A DNA stretch of 59,882 nt from contig CAJNDS010000324.1 in assembly GCA_905221605.1 (NCBI GenBank), positions 262,501 to 322,382 of the forward strand. Direction: 5' to 3'. Both the position numbers and the translations under genes were made by a program. Numbering within the stretch: the stretch's first letter is position 1; each line of letters begins with the position of its first letter. This DNA is from Symbiodinium natans. Taxonomy: Eukaryota > Sar > Dinophyceae > Suessiales > Symbiodiniaceae. A model generated the notes under the pieces. It did not search any database. It worked only from the letters and a program-made list of their open reading frames with translations, and was not told the origin of the DNA. Of this stretch, positions 21,632-30,579 are shown piece after piece.

Positions 21632-21982
21632 CTACCCTGTGCTGTGCGTGGTGTGATCTGGTGCACGCCGGTGGCACCGCTGACACACCTCAAATATGCA
21701 AAGATTGGATGACCTTGCAATTGCAGGACAGTCCTTCATGCGATGGAGCCTCTCCCCCTCAGGGGCAGCAAAGTAACGAGTTGGGGCTCCATCTTCTGGC
21801 TGCCTGCGTGCGGAAAGTTCGGCCTCGATTGCTTGTGCCGTTCGGTCACGAAGGCGTTGCAGTTTCCTCTGCTTGGCAGTGCTGTGGATATGGCAAAGAG
21901 AGTGGCGTCTCAGGCACCACTTGGCAAGCTCCCACACGGCAATAAAGCCAATGCCGACAAAACCCACAAGCAACATGAACAT
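21632..21982 (-). CDS. Copia tail frame: membrane segment plus Cys/His motif
   Basis: A 116-aa frame just downstream of RNase H, in a different frame. It begins with a hydrophobic stretch (about residues 2-18, LLVGFVGIGFIAVWELA) and ends with HRMKDCP ... CQRCHRR, a possible metal-binding Cys/His cluster. Similar tails, from memory, occur in other dinoflagellate Copia elements. Function is unknown. Whether it is translated by frameshift or separately cannot be seen. Confidence 0.4.
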   Translation of the reverse strand: MFMLLVGFVGIGFIAVWELAKWCLRRHSLCHIHSTAKQRKLQRLRDRTAQAIEAELSARRQPEDGAPTRYFAAPEGERLHRMKDCPAIARSSNLCIFEVCQRCHRRAPDHTTHSTG

Positions 21983-21993
21983 GAGATCCGTAC

Positions 21994-23580
21994 TTAATTC
22001 AACCTGATGTACATCTCCTCCTCTTCATCAAAGAGCTCAGGCTGACACTTGGCACTTTGGATCTGCGCCATTGCAAGCAATAGGAAAAGCAACTTGAGCT
22101 GCGGATACTGAGGGTGGGTAGGCAGGTCGGCAGCCACAGCTTCCGCTTGGCGGGGGTCCTCTGGACAGTGCTCGAACAAACCCCAAATGGCTGCGAGCTC
22201 GAGGATCCTCGCTGCAGGAAGCGCTTTCGTGAGGAGGTCTGCAGCCTGCTCCACACCTGGACAGTAAACGGGGATTATCTCTCCTGCCTCATACTGCTCT
22301 CGCAAATAGTTGGCGCGCACCTTCAGGTGGCGGGTTCGCCAAGACCCTTGGCCAATGGCGATAGCAAGCGCAGACTGAGAGTCAACCTTCAAGGTCTTAC
22401 CCAAGTTAAAGACCCCAAACTCACCCAGCATGGCCTCTGCTGACTGCAGTGCAACGACGGCATCAAGTCCTGCGACGAGCTCGGGCTCTGCAGTGCTGAG
22501 TGTGACAAACGACTGCCTAGCGGAACGCCAACAGACAGGAGAGCCGTAAAGGAAGACAACCCAACCAGTGTGCGAGCGATTGCCATCTGGCGCAAAAGAG
22601 GCATCGCTGTATGCAACTAAGCCCGTGTCATCTGCGTCAGCAGTGAGAGCAAAGGCTTTGGTTTGCTGCACGTATGCAAGTGCCCTTTCAGCGATGCGTG
22701 CAGCCCTTTCGGGCGCCTTTGTGCTCAACGTAGCAAGGACACAAGGGGTGAACGCGAGATCCGGCCTCGTTCGCTGGCTCAGCCACAAGATTTCTCCGGT
22801 CAGCCTCTGGGCTGTACGAACTGACTCCTCGGTGGGCGCCTCATCCGTCAGGAGAGTGTCAAAGGACACCAAGTCCCTTGGGCAAGGGATCTTACCCAGT
22901 GCAGTGGGCTTGACGTTGTTGAGGCGTAGCAGCTCCTCTGCGTAGGCCTGCTGCGACAGAACAAACCCTAAACCCTGCACTAGGATCTCAACCCCTAGAA
23001 ACCTTAACGGCTGCTGCGGCGTGGCAAGTGTGAGGGGCGTCGTTTTCCAGATCGACTGGATGGCCTTGGCGAGAGCCTCAATGACTTCAACACATCCAGC
23101 AAGTAGGAAGTCATCAACGTAGGTGATTAAACCTCCCACGACTTGACCATCGCTGGTTTGCACGACGCGCCACCAGTTCGTGTCTAACTTGCCCTTGAGT
23201 AGCTGCAGCTCAACCCCGTTGACGACGCATCTAAGGTTAAGAAGCTGAGAGTCCCTAAAGTCTGACCACAGCTTTGGTGACTCCCTGAGTCCATAGACGG
23301 CGTGTGTGAGGATCCAAAGCTCTCCCTCCTGCGCAAGACCTTGCCGCACAAGGTAGCGCGGCGGCGTTAGGGCAAACACAGGAAACCCGTCACCCTGGGG
23401 AATGGGCGTGAGGAGGAACGCTGAGGTTACATCTAAGATGCCTAGCATCCAACCCCTCTTAGAGCTAATGACCACTAAACAACGAAGTGACTCTGCTGCA
23501 GCACCTGACGCGTATATTTCGGTGCCAGTGGAAGGGGCATGGTTTCCACACGCAACAAGCCTCGCCTTGCGTTTGAACAA
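21994..23580 (-). CDS. Copia reverse transcriptase and RNase H
   Basis: This 528-aa frame holds most of RT and all of RNase H. RT features: ILDVTSAFL (Asp50), HAVYGLRESPKLW (about 93-105) and the catalytic YVDD box (154-157). RNase H features: YSDASFA (Asp326), LSTAEPEL (Glu365), VDSQSA (Asp400) and RHLKVR (His418), the usual Copia catalytic set. It copies the element RNA into DNA in virus-like particles. The N-terminal part of RT lies in the frame upstream, separated by an in-frame TAG at 23587-23589, so the annotated start is only the first ATG after that stop. Confidence 0.9.
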   Translation of the reverse strand: MFKRKARLVACGNHAPSTGTEIYASGAAAESLRCLVVISSKRGWMLGILDVTSAFLLTPIPQGDGFPVFALTPPRYLVRQGLAQEGELWILTHAVYGLRESPKLWSDFRDSQLLNLRCVVNGVELQLLKGKLDTNWWRVVQTSDGQVVGGLITYVDDFLLAGCVEVIEALAKAIQSIWKTTPLTLATPQQPLRFLGVEILVQGLGFVLSQQAYAEELLRLNNVKPTALGKIPCPRDLVSFDTLLTDEAPTEESVRTAQRLTGEILWLSQRTRPDLAFTPCVLATLSTKAPERAARIAERALAYVQQTKAFALTADADDTGLVAYSDASFAPDGNRSHTGWVVFLYGSPVCWRSARQSFVTLSTAEPELVAGLDAVVALQSAEAMLGEFGVFNLGKTLKVDSQSALAIAIGQGSWRTRHLKVRANYLREQYEAGEIIPVYCPGVEQAADLLTKALPAARILELAAIWGLFEHCPEDPRQAEAVAADLPTHPQYPQLKLLFLLLAMAQIQSAKCQPELFDEEEEMYIRLN

Positions 23581-23586
23581 GCTTGC

Positions 23587-24132
23587 CTAAGTTGCGTGCT
23601 CCCCGTTCCCGGGCGCGGTGGTTTGCACGTCAGGAGGCTTAACAGTGAACACCAGCTTTGCCGGCACAACCCTCACGTTAGTGCGGTGAAGCCAGTTCCC
23701 TTTGCGCACCTCGCTAGGCTGCAAACGGTGCACAGCTTTTTCTATGACCCCGATCTCTTTCAGGATTGACGGGATCCACACTTCACTGTGCTTTTCCGCC
23801 TCTCGCGGGTCGACAGTATGAACTATCTGCAGTGGCTCAGTTAAACCACTGAGCAGCTGTTCAATGTCTGGAGTGTACACTGGCTCGGACTTGCAAAGAC
23901 GCAGGTCCAGGTCGTCAGACCGGCGTGCGCGCAGTTGCTGGCCACTTTGGGGGTCTGGAAGCCACAGCTCCCACTGCACAGGCTGTTCTGGCCAGGACTT
24001 CTCCTCGACCTGCGCATGGGGTTTTGGCTCCAGGGTCGTCTGCTCGTGCTGCACCGGAGTGTGCTTGAGGTTCCACGAGACCTCTAGCTCTAGTCTCTTT
24101 CCAACCCCCGCCCTTCTTCGGGCAGTCTTCAC
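23587..24132 (-). pseudogene. Copia linker and N-terminal part of RT
   Basis: A 181-aa frame ending with VVPAKLVFTVKPPD, the conserved entry into Copia-type RT. It is in phase with the next frame except for the TAG stop at 23587-23589. Its upstream border is a frameshift relative to the oxygenase-like frame that ends at 24155. The middle part (KHSEVWIPSILKEIGVIEKA) matches the usual region just before RT. Confidence 0.75.
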
Positions 24133-24154
24133 CTGCTAGCTCTAAGGGACCCTC

Positions 24155-25501
24155 CTAGAACATGTCAAACACGTCCAAGCGCCTGACATCTTGCTGCGTT
24201 GTGAGTGGCAAGCGTGCTGAAGCAGGGAGCGGAAAGCCTAAGGACTCGAGGGCCTGGAGCTCAGACTCTGGCACCTTCCCTAAGGTGTTAACGGTGTAGG
24301 CTACGAGCACAACCCTTTCACCTTCAAAAGGGGTAGTAGCATGACGGCGTTTGGGGTCCAAGTAGAAGGGCTTACCTCTTTGCAGGCTGTGCGTTGTGCC
24401 CAACCACTTCTTTCCTGCACCATCAACTCGTTGCTCGACAGAGCCGTAGATAACATCTCCTGCTCGCAGTTCTACCCACAAGTCTCCGCCTTCAGGAGGG
24501 AGCTTGAGTGGAAAGACTACGTTGACAGACCCTTCTACATTGTTGTGGTCTGCATGCAGGGACATGGGGTTCGTATTGGAAAGCCAAAGACTCGTGAACT
24601 CGGCCTCTGGACTTGCGGACAGGAGCGTCGCGGCCATCAGCTCTGTGAGCCAGGGGTAAGAGTTTGTTGCACTCGTGGTGCCTACTACACCACCGTGTCG
24701 GTAAAGGCCGGCCTTAAGAGACTGCAGACGGCTGAACTGGACCAAGACCCACATGGCCTCTTCAAGGTCCCAGTCTTCAAGCAGTAACTCCTTTGCGAAA
24801 CCCTCAAGGTCCACAACACTAAACCGACTAGCCCTAAACTCCTCCTCAACGGCTTCACATTGCTCAGGCGGACACTGACCGTCAGGCAGTGGGAACAGCA
24901 AAGACTTGCTAACTGCAGGGCTTGACTTCCCACGGAGTCGAGTGCGACATGCAGGTGCGGGCACGCACTCACCTTCCGGCGGTGGTGGAAGAGGAGGCGG
25001 CGGCAGAGGTGGCTCGCCAAGCGCTGGCTCGGACTTCCCACGCACACGCCTTGCCGGCTCGAGCGGCGCAGGCTCCCTCACATCGCCCTCAAACACGCGG
25101 TCTGGCATCTCTGGCGAATGGAGGCGTGAGCGCACATGGAGTGTTTGGAGGAAGCCGTTGCCCACTCTGTCGTTGCGTAGGACGATGTGGCCATCATTCA
25201 CAGAAGGCGACAACCCCATGTACTTACCATCTACCCACCTATCCCCTAAGTCACCCCTAGAAGGTCCGTAAAACTTGAGTTTCACAGAGCACGGTGCCCC
25301 AAACGGAGCTGCAAGCTTGGACTTGAGGCCAAGCTGTTGCGCACGTTGCTGCGATGCCGCAGTGGCCATTGCACATGCCCACAGCTCTGTTCCAACTTCG
25401 GCCTGGGCGAGGAGCGTGCGCGCCCTAGCCTTTAACCAGCGGATGGTGTTCTCAGCTGCTCCGTTTTGCTGCGGCGTATCTCCTTCAGCTGTGGTACGCA
25501 C
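24155..25501 (-). CDS. Copia integrase C-terminal half with 2OG-Fe(II)-oxygenase-like region
   Basis: This 448-aa frame opens with the end of the integrase core: TPQQNGAAENTIRWLKARAR, with Glu17 as the third acidic residue. A proline-rich linker (about 140-215) follows. Residues about 225-410 hold LHAD (His315, Asp317), GGDLWVEL, then RRHATTPFEGERVVLVAYT (His387, Arg396). HxD, a distal His and a downstream Arg in this order and spacing are the signature of 2-oxoglutarate/Fe(II) dioxygenases (double-stranded beta-helix fold). That family includes nucleic-acid demethylases and prolyl hydroxylases. The similarity is by motif only. It lies between integrase and RT, not a usual place for any Copia domain. 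Confidence 0.6.
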   Translation of the reverse strand: MRTTAEGDTPQQNGAAENTIRWLKARARTLLAQAEVGTELWACAMATAASQQRAQQLGLKSKLAAPFGAPCSVKLKFYGPSRGDLGDRWVDGKYMGLSPSVNDGHIVLRNDRVGNGFLQTLHVRSRLHSPEMPDRVFEGDVREPAPLEPARRVRGKSEPALGEPPLPPPPLPPPPEGECVPAPACRTRLRGKSSPAVSKSLLFPLPDGQCPPEQCEAVEEEFRASRFSVVDLEGFAKELLLEDWDLEEAMWVLVQFSRLQSLKAGLYRHGGVVGTTSATNSYPWLTELMAATLLSASPEAEFTSLWLSNTNPMSLHADHNNVEGSVNVVFPLKLPPEGGDLWVELRAGDVIYGSVEQRVDGAGKKWLGTTHSLQRGKPFYLDPKRRHATTPFEGERVVLVAYTVNTLGKVPESELQALESLGFPLPASARLPLTTQQDVRRLDVFDMF

Positions 25502-25597
25502 CCCGTGCTCGTGAAACCAAGCTCGGGTCCTTTTGTTAAAGAACTCCCGACTTCAATCCGAGTGGAAGCGCAGCACAGGAAGGTTCAATGAGCGAAG

Positions 25598-26653
25598 TTA
25601 TAGGAACACTTGTTGTAGCGCCTCTAGCACTGCCTCACTCTTGTTTGTGTGCAGCGGAACAACAAACACCAACCTGGCTAGGCCTGGCGGAGCTTCAAAC
25701 TCACACTTGGCACTTTCCCAAGGGTGTTCTTCCTTGGCCTTGCTTGGTTTGGCCTTGGCCTTTGCGGCTGCTACGCGTAACGTGCCTGCTTCTTTACACG
25801 CGTCATTTTCAGACTCGGGCAGCACATCCTTCCCGTCAGGGCGGTGCTCTGGCTCCGGCGGGCCTTCCACAATAACGTCGACTAACTCGTCCTCCCCGCC
25901 AGGGTGGAGTGAAGGATCATCGAACCCATCAACCTGCGTTGGGTTGGGTTCGTCCTTTGTCCCTTGGAGTTTAGGAAAGCGATAGGACGCTGCTAAGAAG
26001 TACCGGAACACGGGCGGGTGTTTGCTCCTACCCTCGGGGTCTTTTGCAGGGACTCTGATGGGACCAGCCACGTCGGCAGCCAGGCAATACACATCTGGAT
26101 GTGTGACTCCTTGATGCCTACGGCCGGTGCCGGCGCCACGTACGCAAACTCCACAATCCCTACGGTATGGAACGTGGTTATTTTCTACATGTCGTTGCCA
26201 GTCCTCGGGCGTCATGCGGCATAGCTGGTAGCGGGGCCAACATTGCAACGCATGAACAACAGCTTGCACAAACTGCGGCGCCCACGCGGCTAAGTCCTTT
26301 GAGTCGCCTTTCCATGCCAGTGTAGGACACTCCTTCTGGAGGCCGTGCAAGCCCCTCAGGTCAGGAAGGTTAGTGCCTATGGTGGTTGACTTTGTGGTTG
26401 CGTGTCCGAGGGCACCTTGGTCAAAATCGACTTCGAAAAGACCTGCCTCTAATGCAAAGGCACGCCACAAGCTTGTGTGCCAAAACGAGGGAACCTCACC
26501 AACCAACGAATGGCCAACAGGAAGATACAGGCTGAGGTTGCTCAAGTAAGAATGCCACCTGCGACGAATGGTGCACGGACTGATGATGGACACGCCTTCC
26601 GGCCGTCGCTGTTGCATGCAAGAACAACATCCGAGCAAACAGCCCCGTGTCAT
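25598..26653 (-). pseudogene. Copia integrase N-terminal half and end of methyltransferase-like segment
   Basis: A 351-aa frame. Residues about 40-100 (FWHTSLWRAF ... VDFDQGALGHATTKSTT) appear to continue the methyltransferase-like segment of the preceding frame. The integrase zinc motif follows: His155, His160, Cys167, Cys170 in HVENNHVPYRRDCGVC. Then comes the first catalytic Asp (about 194, AADVAGPI). The frame ends at an in-frame TAA (25598-25600). The same frame continues to HSD, meets TGA at 25553-25555, and reopens at 25501. Two nonsense codons therefore split the integrase core. Confidence 0.75.
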
Positions 26654-26706
26654 TGTTCACCAACGCACGCTCACTAGCACTGAGATCGCTCAACCCATAC
26701 GGCTCA

Positions 26707-27411
26707 CTAGGGGACCTCACTGGCCTTGGGCCTCCACCGGAGAACAGACATAGTGCGACAAGGAGGGCCACCAATCACTGCTGCAATGCGCCCATCCTTC
26801 GCCGCTTTAAACAGGAGTGCCCAAAGTGAAAGACGGTTCAAATCACGCGCTGCGCACTGAGTCACATCAAGCTCCAACACAACCGTGCCATCACGCTCAA
26901 GCCGTGCAAAGGTCTTATGAGGGCGCGGGCCTGCAAACAAGTGGACAATCCAATGCCTTGACTGCTGTAGCGCCTTCCTCCTCCTCCTGTTGAGGTTGGG
27001 CAAAGCACTGCGCAACATGTCCCACAATGACTCGTCGCCCGCATCACCTGAAGGGACCAAACCTCGCAACGCACCACGGGGAACATCAGTGAAGAACGGT
27101 GCATTTGCAACAGCGGCGTCACCTGAGCAGGAAACGCCATCACGGGCGTAGTCCATCAAGTGCTCCCACCAGCTCTTCTCAAGTGCAATCCTGGCCTGAC
27201 GAATCCTGTCCCTGCCTTCCTCGGTGTGGCGCTTGAGCTGCTCAATTTCCGCCAGCTTTCTCTCCTCTAAGCGCGAAATCAACTCCAACGCCTTGGACTG
27301 CACAAGTTCCGGGCAACCATTGCGGACACGAAGCTTCAACTTCCGCCCGTCAGGGTGAAGGAGTTTGCAGCTGCCGGCGGACCACATAAGGGTGTAACCA
27401 AGTTGCTCCAC
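26707..27411 (-). CDS. Copia post-protease region with cytosine-methyltransferase-like segment
   Basis: A 234-aa frame. Residues 1-50 (WSAGSCKLLHPDGRKLKLRV ... LVQSKALELI) look like the region that follows the protease in dinoflagellate Copia elements. Residues 157-161 read HLFAG (compare DLFAG, methyltransferase motif I). VLELD follows at 178-182. At 214-218 is GGPPC followed by RTMS, like the GGPPCQ.FS catalytic motif IV of C5-cytosine methyltransferases, with Cys218 as candidate nucleophile. The frame is shifted near 26707-26774 and the segment continues in other frames. Methyltransferase genes captured by retrotransposons have been reported from Symbiodiniaceae, so this is plausible, but here it rests on motifs. 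Confidence 0.55.
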   Translation of the reverse strand: MEQLGYTLMWSAGSCKLLHPDGRKLKLRVRNGCPELVQSKALELISRLEERKLAEIEQLKRHTEEGRDRIRQARIALEKSWWEHLMDYARDGVSCSGDAAVANAPFFTDVPRGALRGLVPSGDAGDESLWDMLRSALPNLNRRRRKALQQSRHWIVHLFAGPRPHKTFARLERDGTVVLELDVTQCAARDLNRLSLWALLFKAAKDGRIAAVIGGPPCRTMSVLRWRPKASEVP

Positions 27412-27602
27412 AATTGCGCCGGGTCTAACCCACCGGCCATAGTTTCAAACTCAGCCAACAAATGCTTGTGGTAGTCTAAAACCTCATCTCCCGACGGGTG
27501 AAGGTCAATGTGCAGTGCGCTGCGTACCACCTGAGTGCGAAACTGCACGTCTGGATTCCTGGCAATGTGCTGCGACGTCACAGTGGTCAACCCACGGGCC
27601 AA
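27336..27602 (-). pseudogene. Copia gag remnant joined to post-protease sequence
   Basis: An 88-aa frame containing ARGLTTVTSQHI and VVRSALHIDLHPSGDEV, a capsid-like helical region. It passes almost directly into the post-protease sequence of the next frame. I find neither a CCHC zinc knuckle nor a D-S/T-G protease motif anywhere in the element, which suggests an internal deletion at about 27.40-27.45 kb. Confidence 0.5.
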
Positions 27603-27840
27603 GATGGAGGGATCAGGAGCAAAAACAACGGCGATGCCAACGACCCCAAGACCTCAGCAAACTCACTCCAGCAACCACGTCCTTAAACGGTGGTGGATCA
27701 TGCAAGTTCCTGAGTATCAGGTCGCGCTCGTTGGTCCCACCTGGCTGCGGGGGACGAAGCGCTCCAACGGGCAAAGGCATCACGCGCTAACTGCAACACG
27801 CTTGTCCACCAAAGCAGCGATGAATCCGACACATCACTCA

Positions 27841-29115
27841 TCAATCCACCAACCAATCCTGAAACTCCAACGACCCACCTGACGGGTTGGGGGCAACAAT
27901 TTTGGGCAGTGTTGTGATGCCTGGTTTCACTGCTTCAGGGGCATCGTCACCTTTGACCTTGAGCTGATGAGCTTGCAAGCTTTGCAGCTGCTGCACCCCT
28001 AAAACCAGTGCATCCACTACGGAACTTGGCACCTCACGCGTGGCGGGCTGCTCATGTGGAGCTGCAGCGGCGGCTGAAACCTGAGGACCTTGAGTGTCTG
28101 CCACCTGCCCGACCCTCCCGGGCGGCGTTTGGCCTGCAGCGCTGGCAAAAGCGCCTGAAACCTGAGGGGTTGCTGGAATCTGCCACAAACCCGTGTTCTC
28201 GGGCCGAGAATGTGGACTTGTGCCGGAATTGGCCCCTTCAGCCCTCATCTGCCCCAGGCCTGGGGTTTCGGGCTGGAAAGTGGGGTCTGGGCCAGAAGAG
28301 GCCCTGTGAGCACCTGGCACCTGTGCATCCTGCGCAGTACCTGGCACCTGTGCAACCTCGGCAGATTGAGCCATGGGCTCACGCGCAGGCCCAGCCCTTC
28401 CGGGTGGGGTTGCATTGCTGGGCAACTTTCGCGAACCCTGCAAACCCGACCACAAATTAGACCAAAACCCTGATGCAGACGCAGGCGCCCTCAATGCGTC
28501 CATCACCTGCAAGGTGGCATCCTGCACCTGATGGGCAAGAGATGGTGCTGGCAGAGGGGCCTCAACATGCGCATGAGCGGCAGTAGGGATTAGAGGTGGG
28601 CCACTTGGGGTCTGTGCTTGCATTGACACTACTTCCCGCGTGGACCTCTCTCTCTGCTCACTCCTCTCAAGTAGCTGCCTCAACCTCTGATTCTCCACCT
28701 CCTGCGCCTGGGCTCTAGCCTCAAAACCTGCAAGCTGCCCGGCAACCTCTGCTTGAATTGCCTCTTGAGGGAGCGATGACGACTCGGTACGGCTCGAGGG
28801 GCGTTCAGGGGCTGCAGATCTAGGGTAAAGGAGTGGGGCCCTTTGCTCAAGCGCTTGCATGCGTTGCAGCAACTCGGCATTGAGTAATGGGGATTCCCTC
28901 CCGGGCGCGGGGCCAAAAGTGGTGGGTGTGCCGATTGAGTCCGGCTGCAGCGGTGAAGCGCTTGACCCAACACTCCCATCTCCCAAAGCCCTCACCCTAG
29001 ACACTGCTCCAGGGCTTGCGTGTGTGGTGTGGTGGTGACTGGGCCTGCGCCTCAGTCCTTGCCACACGGAAAAACTCAGAAACACGAGACATGAAAACAC
29101 CAGGAATGCCTTCAA
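27841..29115 (-). pseudogene. Copia gag-like region
   Basis: A 424-aa frame, Pro/Gln/Ala-rich, with coiled-coil-like heptads at about residues 80-165 (LLQRMQALEQR ... ENQRLRQLLERSEQRER). The end (KIVAPNPSGGSLEFQDWLVD) resembles the entry to the Copia capsid domain. It then hits TGA at 27841-27843, while a capsid-like continuation (DSSLLWWTSVLQLARDAFAR) lies in another frame. The first frame of the region (29440-28997) is shifted again, with the change near 29.02-29.04 kb. Confidence 0.6.
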
Positions 29116-29691
29116 CCATTTCGGAGATAGCGGGCAAACCCTGTGAACGTGGGGTCATGAACCCCTCAACTCCAGCGGTCTCACCAGTTGACCTTATGCC
29201 CCCCAAACCCCTGTCACCACCTTGGTCTGTAACCTGACGGTCGTCACCCAAGGTGTCCTGACGCAGGATGGTGTTGGCCTCTGGTCCTGGACTTCCGTCC
29301 GGAGGTTGCACTGCTTGTGGCATGCTTCGGGGCATACCGTGCAATATCCCACCCTCAGTGGTGGTCGACGCATGCTGCACGCCTTCTGCTGGGTCTATAC
29401 TAGCACGCGCCCTTCCCGCAGCCATATCCACAAAACCCAAACCGCCCTCAATGCCGGCGGTGGGTGCATCAGGTGTTGCTGCATATGCTCTTGCAAACCG
29501 TCCCTCCCGGGAGGTTGGGATGATTGCGGCATCACGGTGCCGCAGCCCTGCGTTGGGCTCATAACCTGCTGGTGAGAACCAGCAGGCTGAGAGGTGGAAA
29601 TGAGTGGAGTGGCCTGTTCCCTCAAATCAACATTCCCAGCCATGGCCCTCACAAAGTGCGGAGCTACTATTTTCACAGAGAGCGAAAGCAA
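28997..29691 (-). pseudogene. Copia gag 5' part, beginning inside the LTR
   Basis: A frame open from 29691 to 29395 starts within the right LTR, with ATG codons at 29689-29691 and 29641-29643, and reads through the primer-binding site. A shifted frame (29440-28997) carries on with GFVDMAAGRARASIDPAEG. If the LTR ATG is used, the polyprotein start lies in the 5' LTR, as it does in some Copia elements. The frame change lies near 29.45-29.51 kb. Confidence 0.5.
29547..29566 (-). promoter_or_regulatory. Primer-binding site complementary to tRNA-Met anticodon arm
   Basis: Directly inside the 5' LTR the minus strand reads GGTTATGAGCCCAACGCAGG. The plus-strand complement contains GGGCTCATAACC, the anticodon stem-loop of a tRNA-Met with CAT as anticodon. 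Copia-type elements are known to prime from a cleaved 5' half of initiator tRNA-Met, and this site fits that half-tRNA mode. Confidence 0.8.
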
Positions 29692-29878
29692 CAGGACAAA
29701 GAAAGGACATGAAGTTTGTTGACTACTGCGCTATAGGCTACGGCACCTAAAGAGTGATACTGTACAAGTGTCTGAAAATGTTGCATGCTCATGACCCTAC
29801 TGTGCTTGGGCCTACGAGCAACAAGGAAAACAAGTGAACAACCTACCTGAAGGACCTGCAAAGGAAGTGCGTTCAACA
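29567..29878 (-). repeat. Copia 5' LTR (right)
   Basis: 312 bp, seemingly identical to 20246-20557, followed by the target-site copy GTTTG (29879-29883). The identity implies a very recent insertion or gene conversion. Confidence 0.95.
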
Positions 29879-30049
29879 GTTTGGCTTTAGGGTTTTGAAG
29901 ATTAGGGTTGTTTAGAAGTTTAGCTGGTTTGGGGCTGTTTAGGGTTTAGAAGCTTTGGTTTGGGCCTTGAGGGCTATATTGTTTATTCTGGGAGTGGACT
30001 CGGGGGGACTTACTGGAAGGTATTTTATTATCAGGTTGTATTCATTTCA

Positions 30050-30270
30050 GAGGCCATGAAAGAGGAGGCCCTGGAACAGTTCTAGTCTGTTCCGGGTACC
30101 GTCAAAAAGTGTGCAAAACAACATGCCCTGGAACAGTTCTAGTCTGTTCCGGAGCAGAAAACCAGGCCCCGGGACAGTTCCAGAACAGTTCCGGAACAGT
30201 TCCGCTTTGTTTCGGGATTTTGCCCCAAAAACGTACGCCCTGGAACTGTTCTAGTTTGTTCTGGAGCATA
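30050..30270. repeat. GGAACAGTTC palindrome repeats
   Basis: Three ~65-bp units carry CCCTGGAACAGTTCTAGT followed by CTGTTCCGG, with a run of GGAACAGTTCC half-sites at about 30175-30205. The core is self-complementary. An AT-rich stretch with TATA and TTGT runs follows (30285-30480). No gene is seen. Confidence 0.75.
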
Positions 30271-30579
30271 TGAAAACAAGGTTGTTTTTTTCTTATTATC
30301 TTCTGTTGTTATATATATATATTTCATATTTGTTATGCTGTTATTTTGTGATATATATATATATGTACATATTTCATTGTTATATTGCTATATTGTTATT
30401 TTGTTGTATTGGTATCTTGTTGTCTTGTTCTTTTGTTATATTGCTATATTGTTATATTGCTGTATTGTGTTTTTACTGTCATAGTATTCTATTCTTCATA
30501 AATCAGAAAATGACATTATTCACAACGTGGACATTTTCCTCAGGGGACAAAGAGTCTCTAAAGCAGTTCCAAGGTCTAT

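Larger units (their letters stand above)
20246..29878 (-). mobile_element. Copia-type LTR retrotransposon, full length, coding capacity broken
   Basis: The 9633-bp element is bounded by 312-bp direct repeats that start TG, end CA and look identical base for base. It is flanked by the 5-bp target-site duplication GTTTG (20241-20245 and 29879-29883). Reading 5' to 3' on the minus strand it shows: right LTR, primer-binding site, gag-like region, methyltransferase-like region, integrase, an oxygenase-like region, RT, RNase H, a small tail frame, purine tract and left LTR. The order integrase before RT defines the Copia (Pseudoviridae) type. The frame is interrupted by several shifts and by stops at 25598-25600, 25553-25555 and 23587-23589. 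An 849-bp TIR element sits near the 3' LTR. Its target was telomere-like sequence. Confidence 0.95.

Noticed and set aside
22114-29575. Plus-strand frames within the Copia element
   Set aside because: Shadows of the minus-strand polyprotein, which carries all recognisable motifs.
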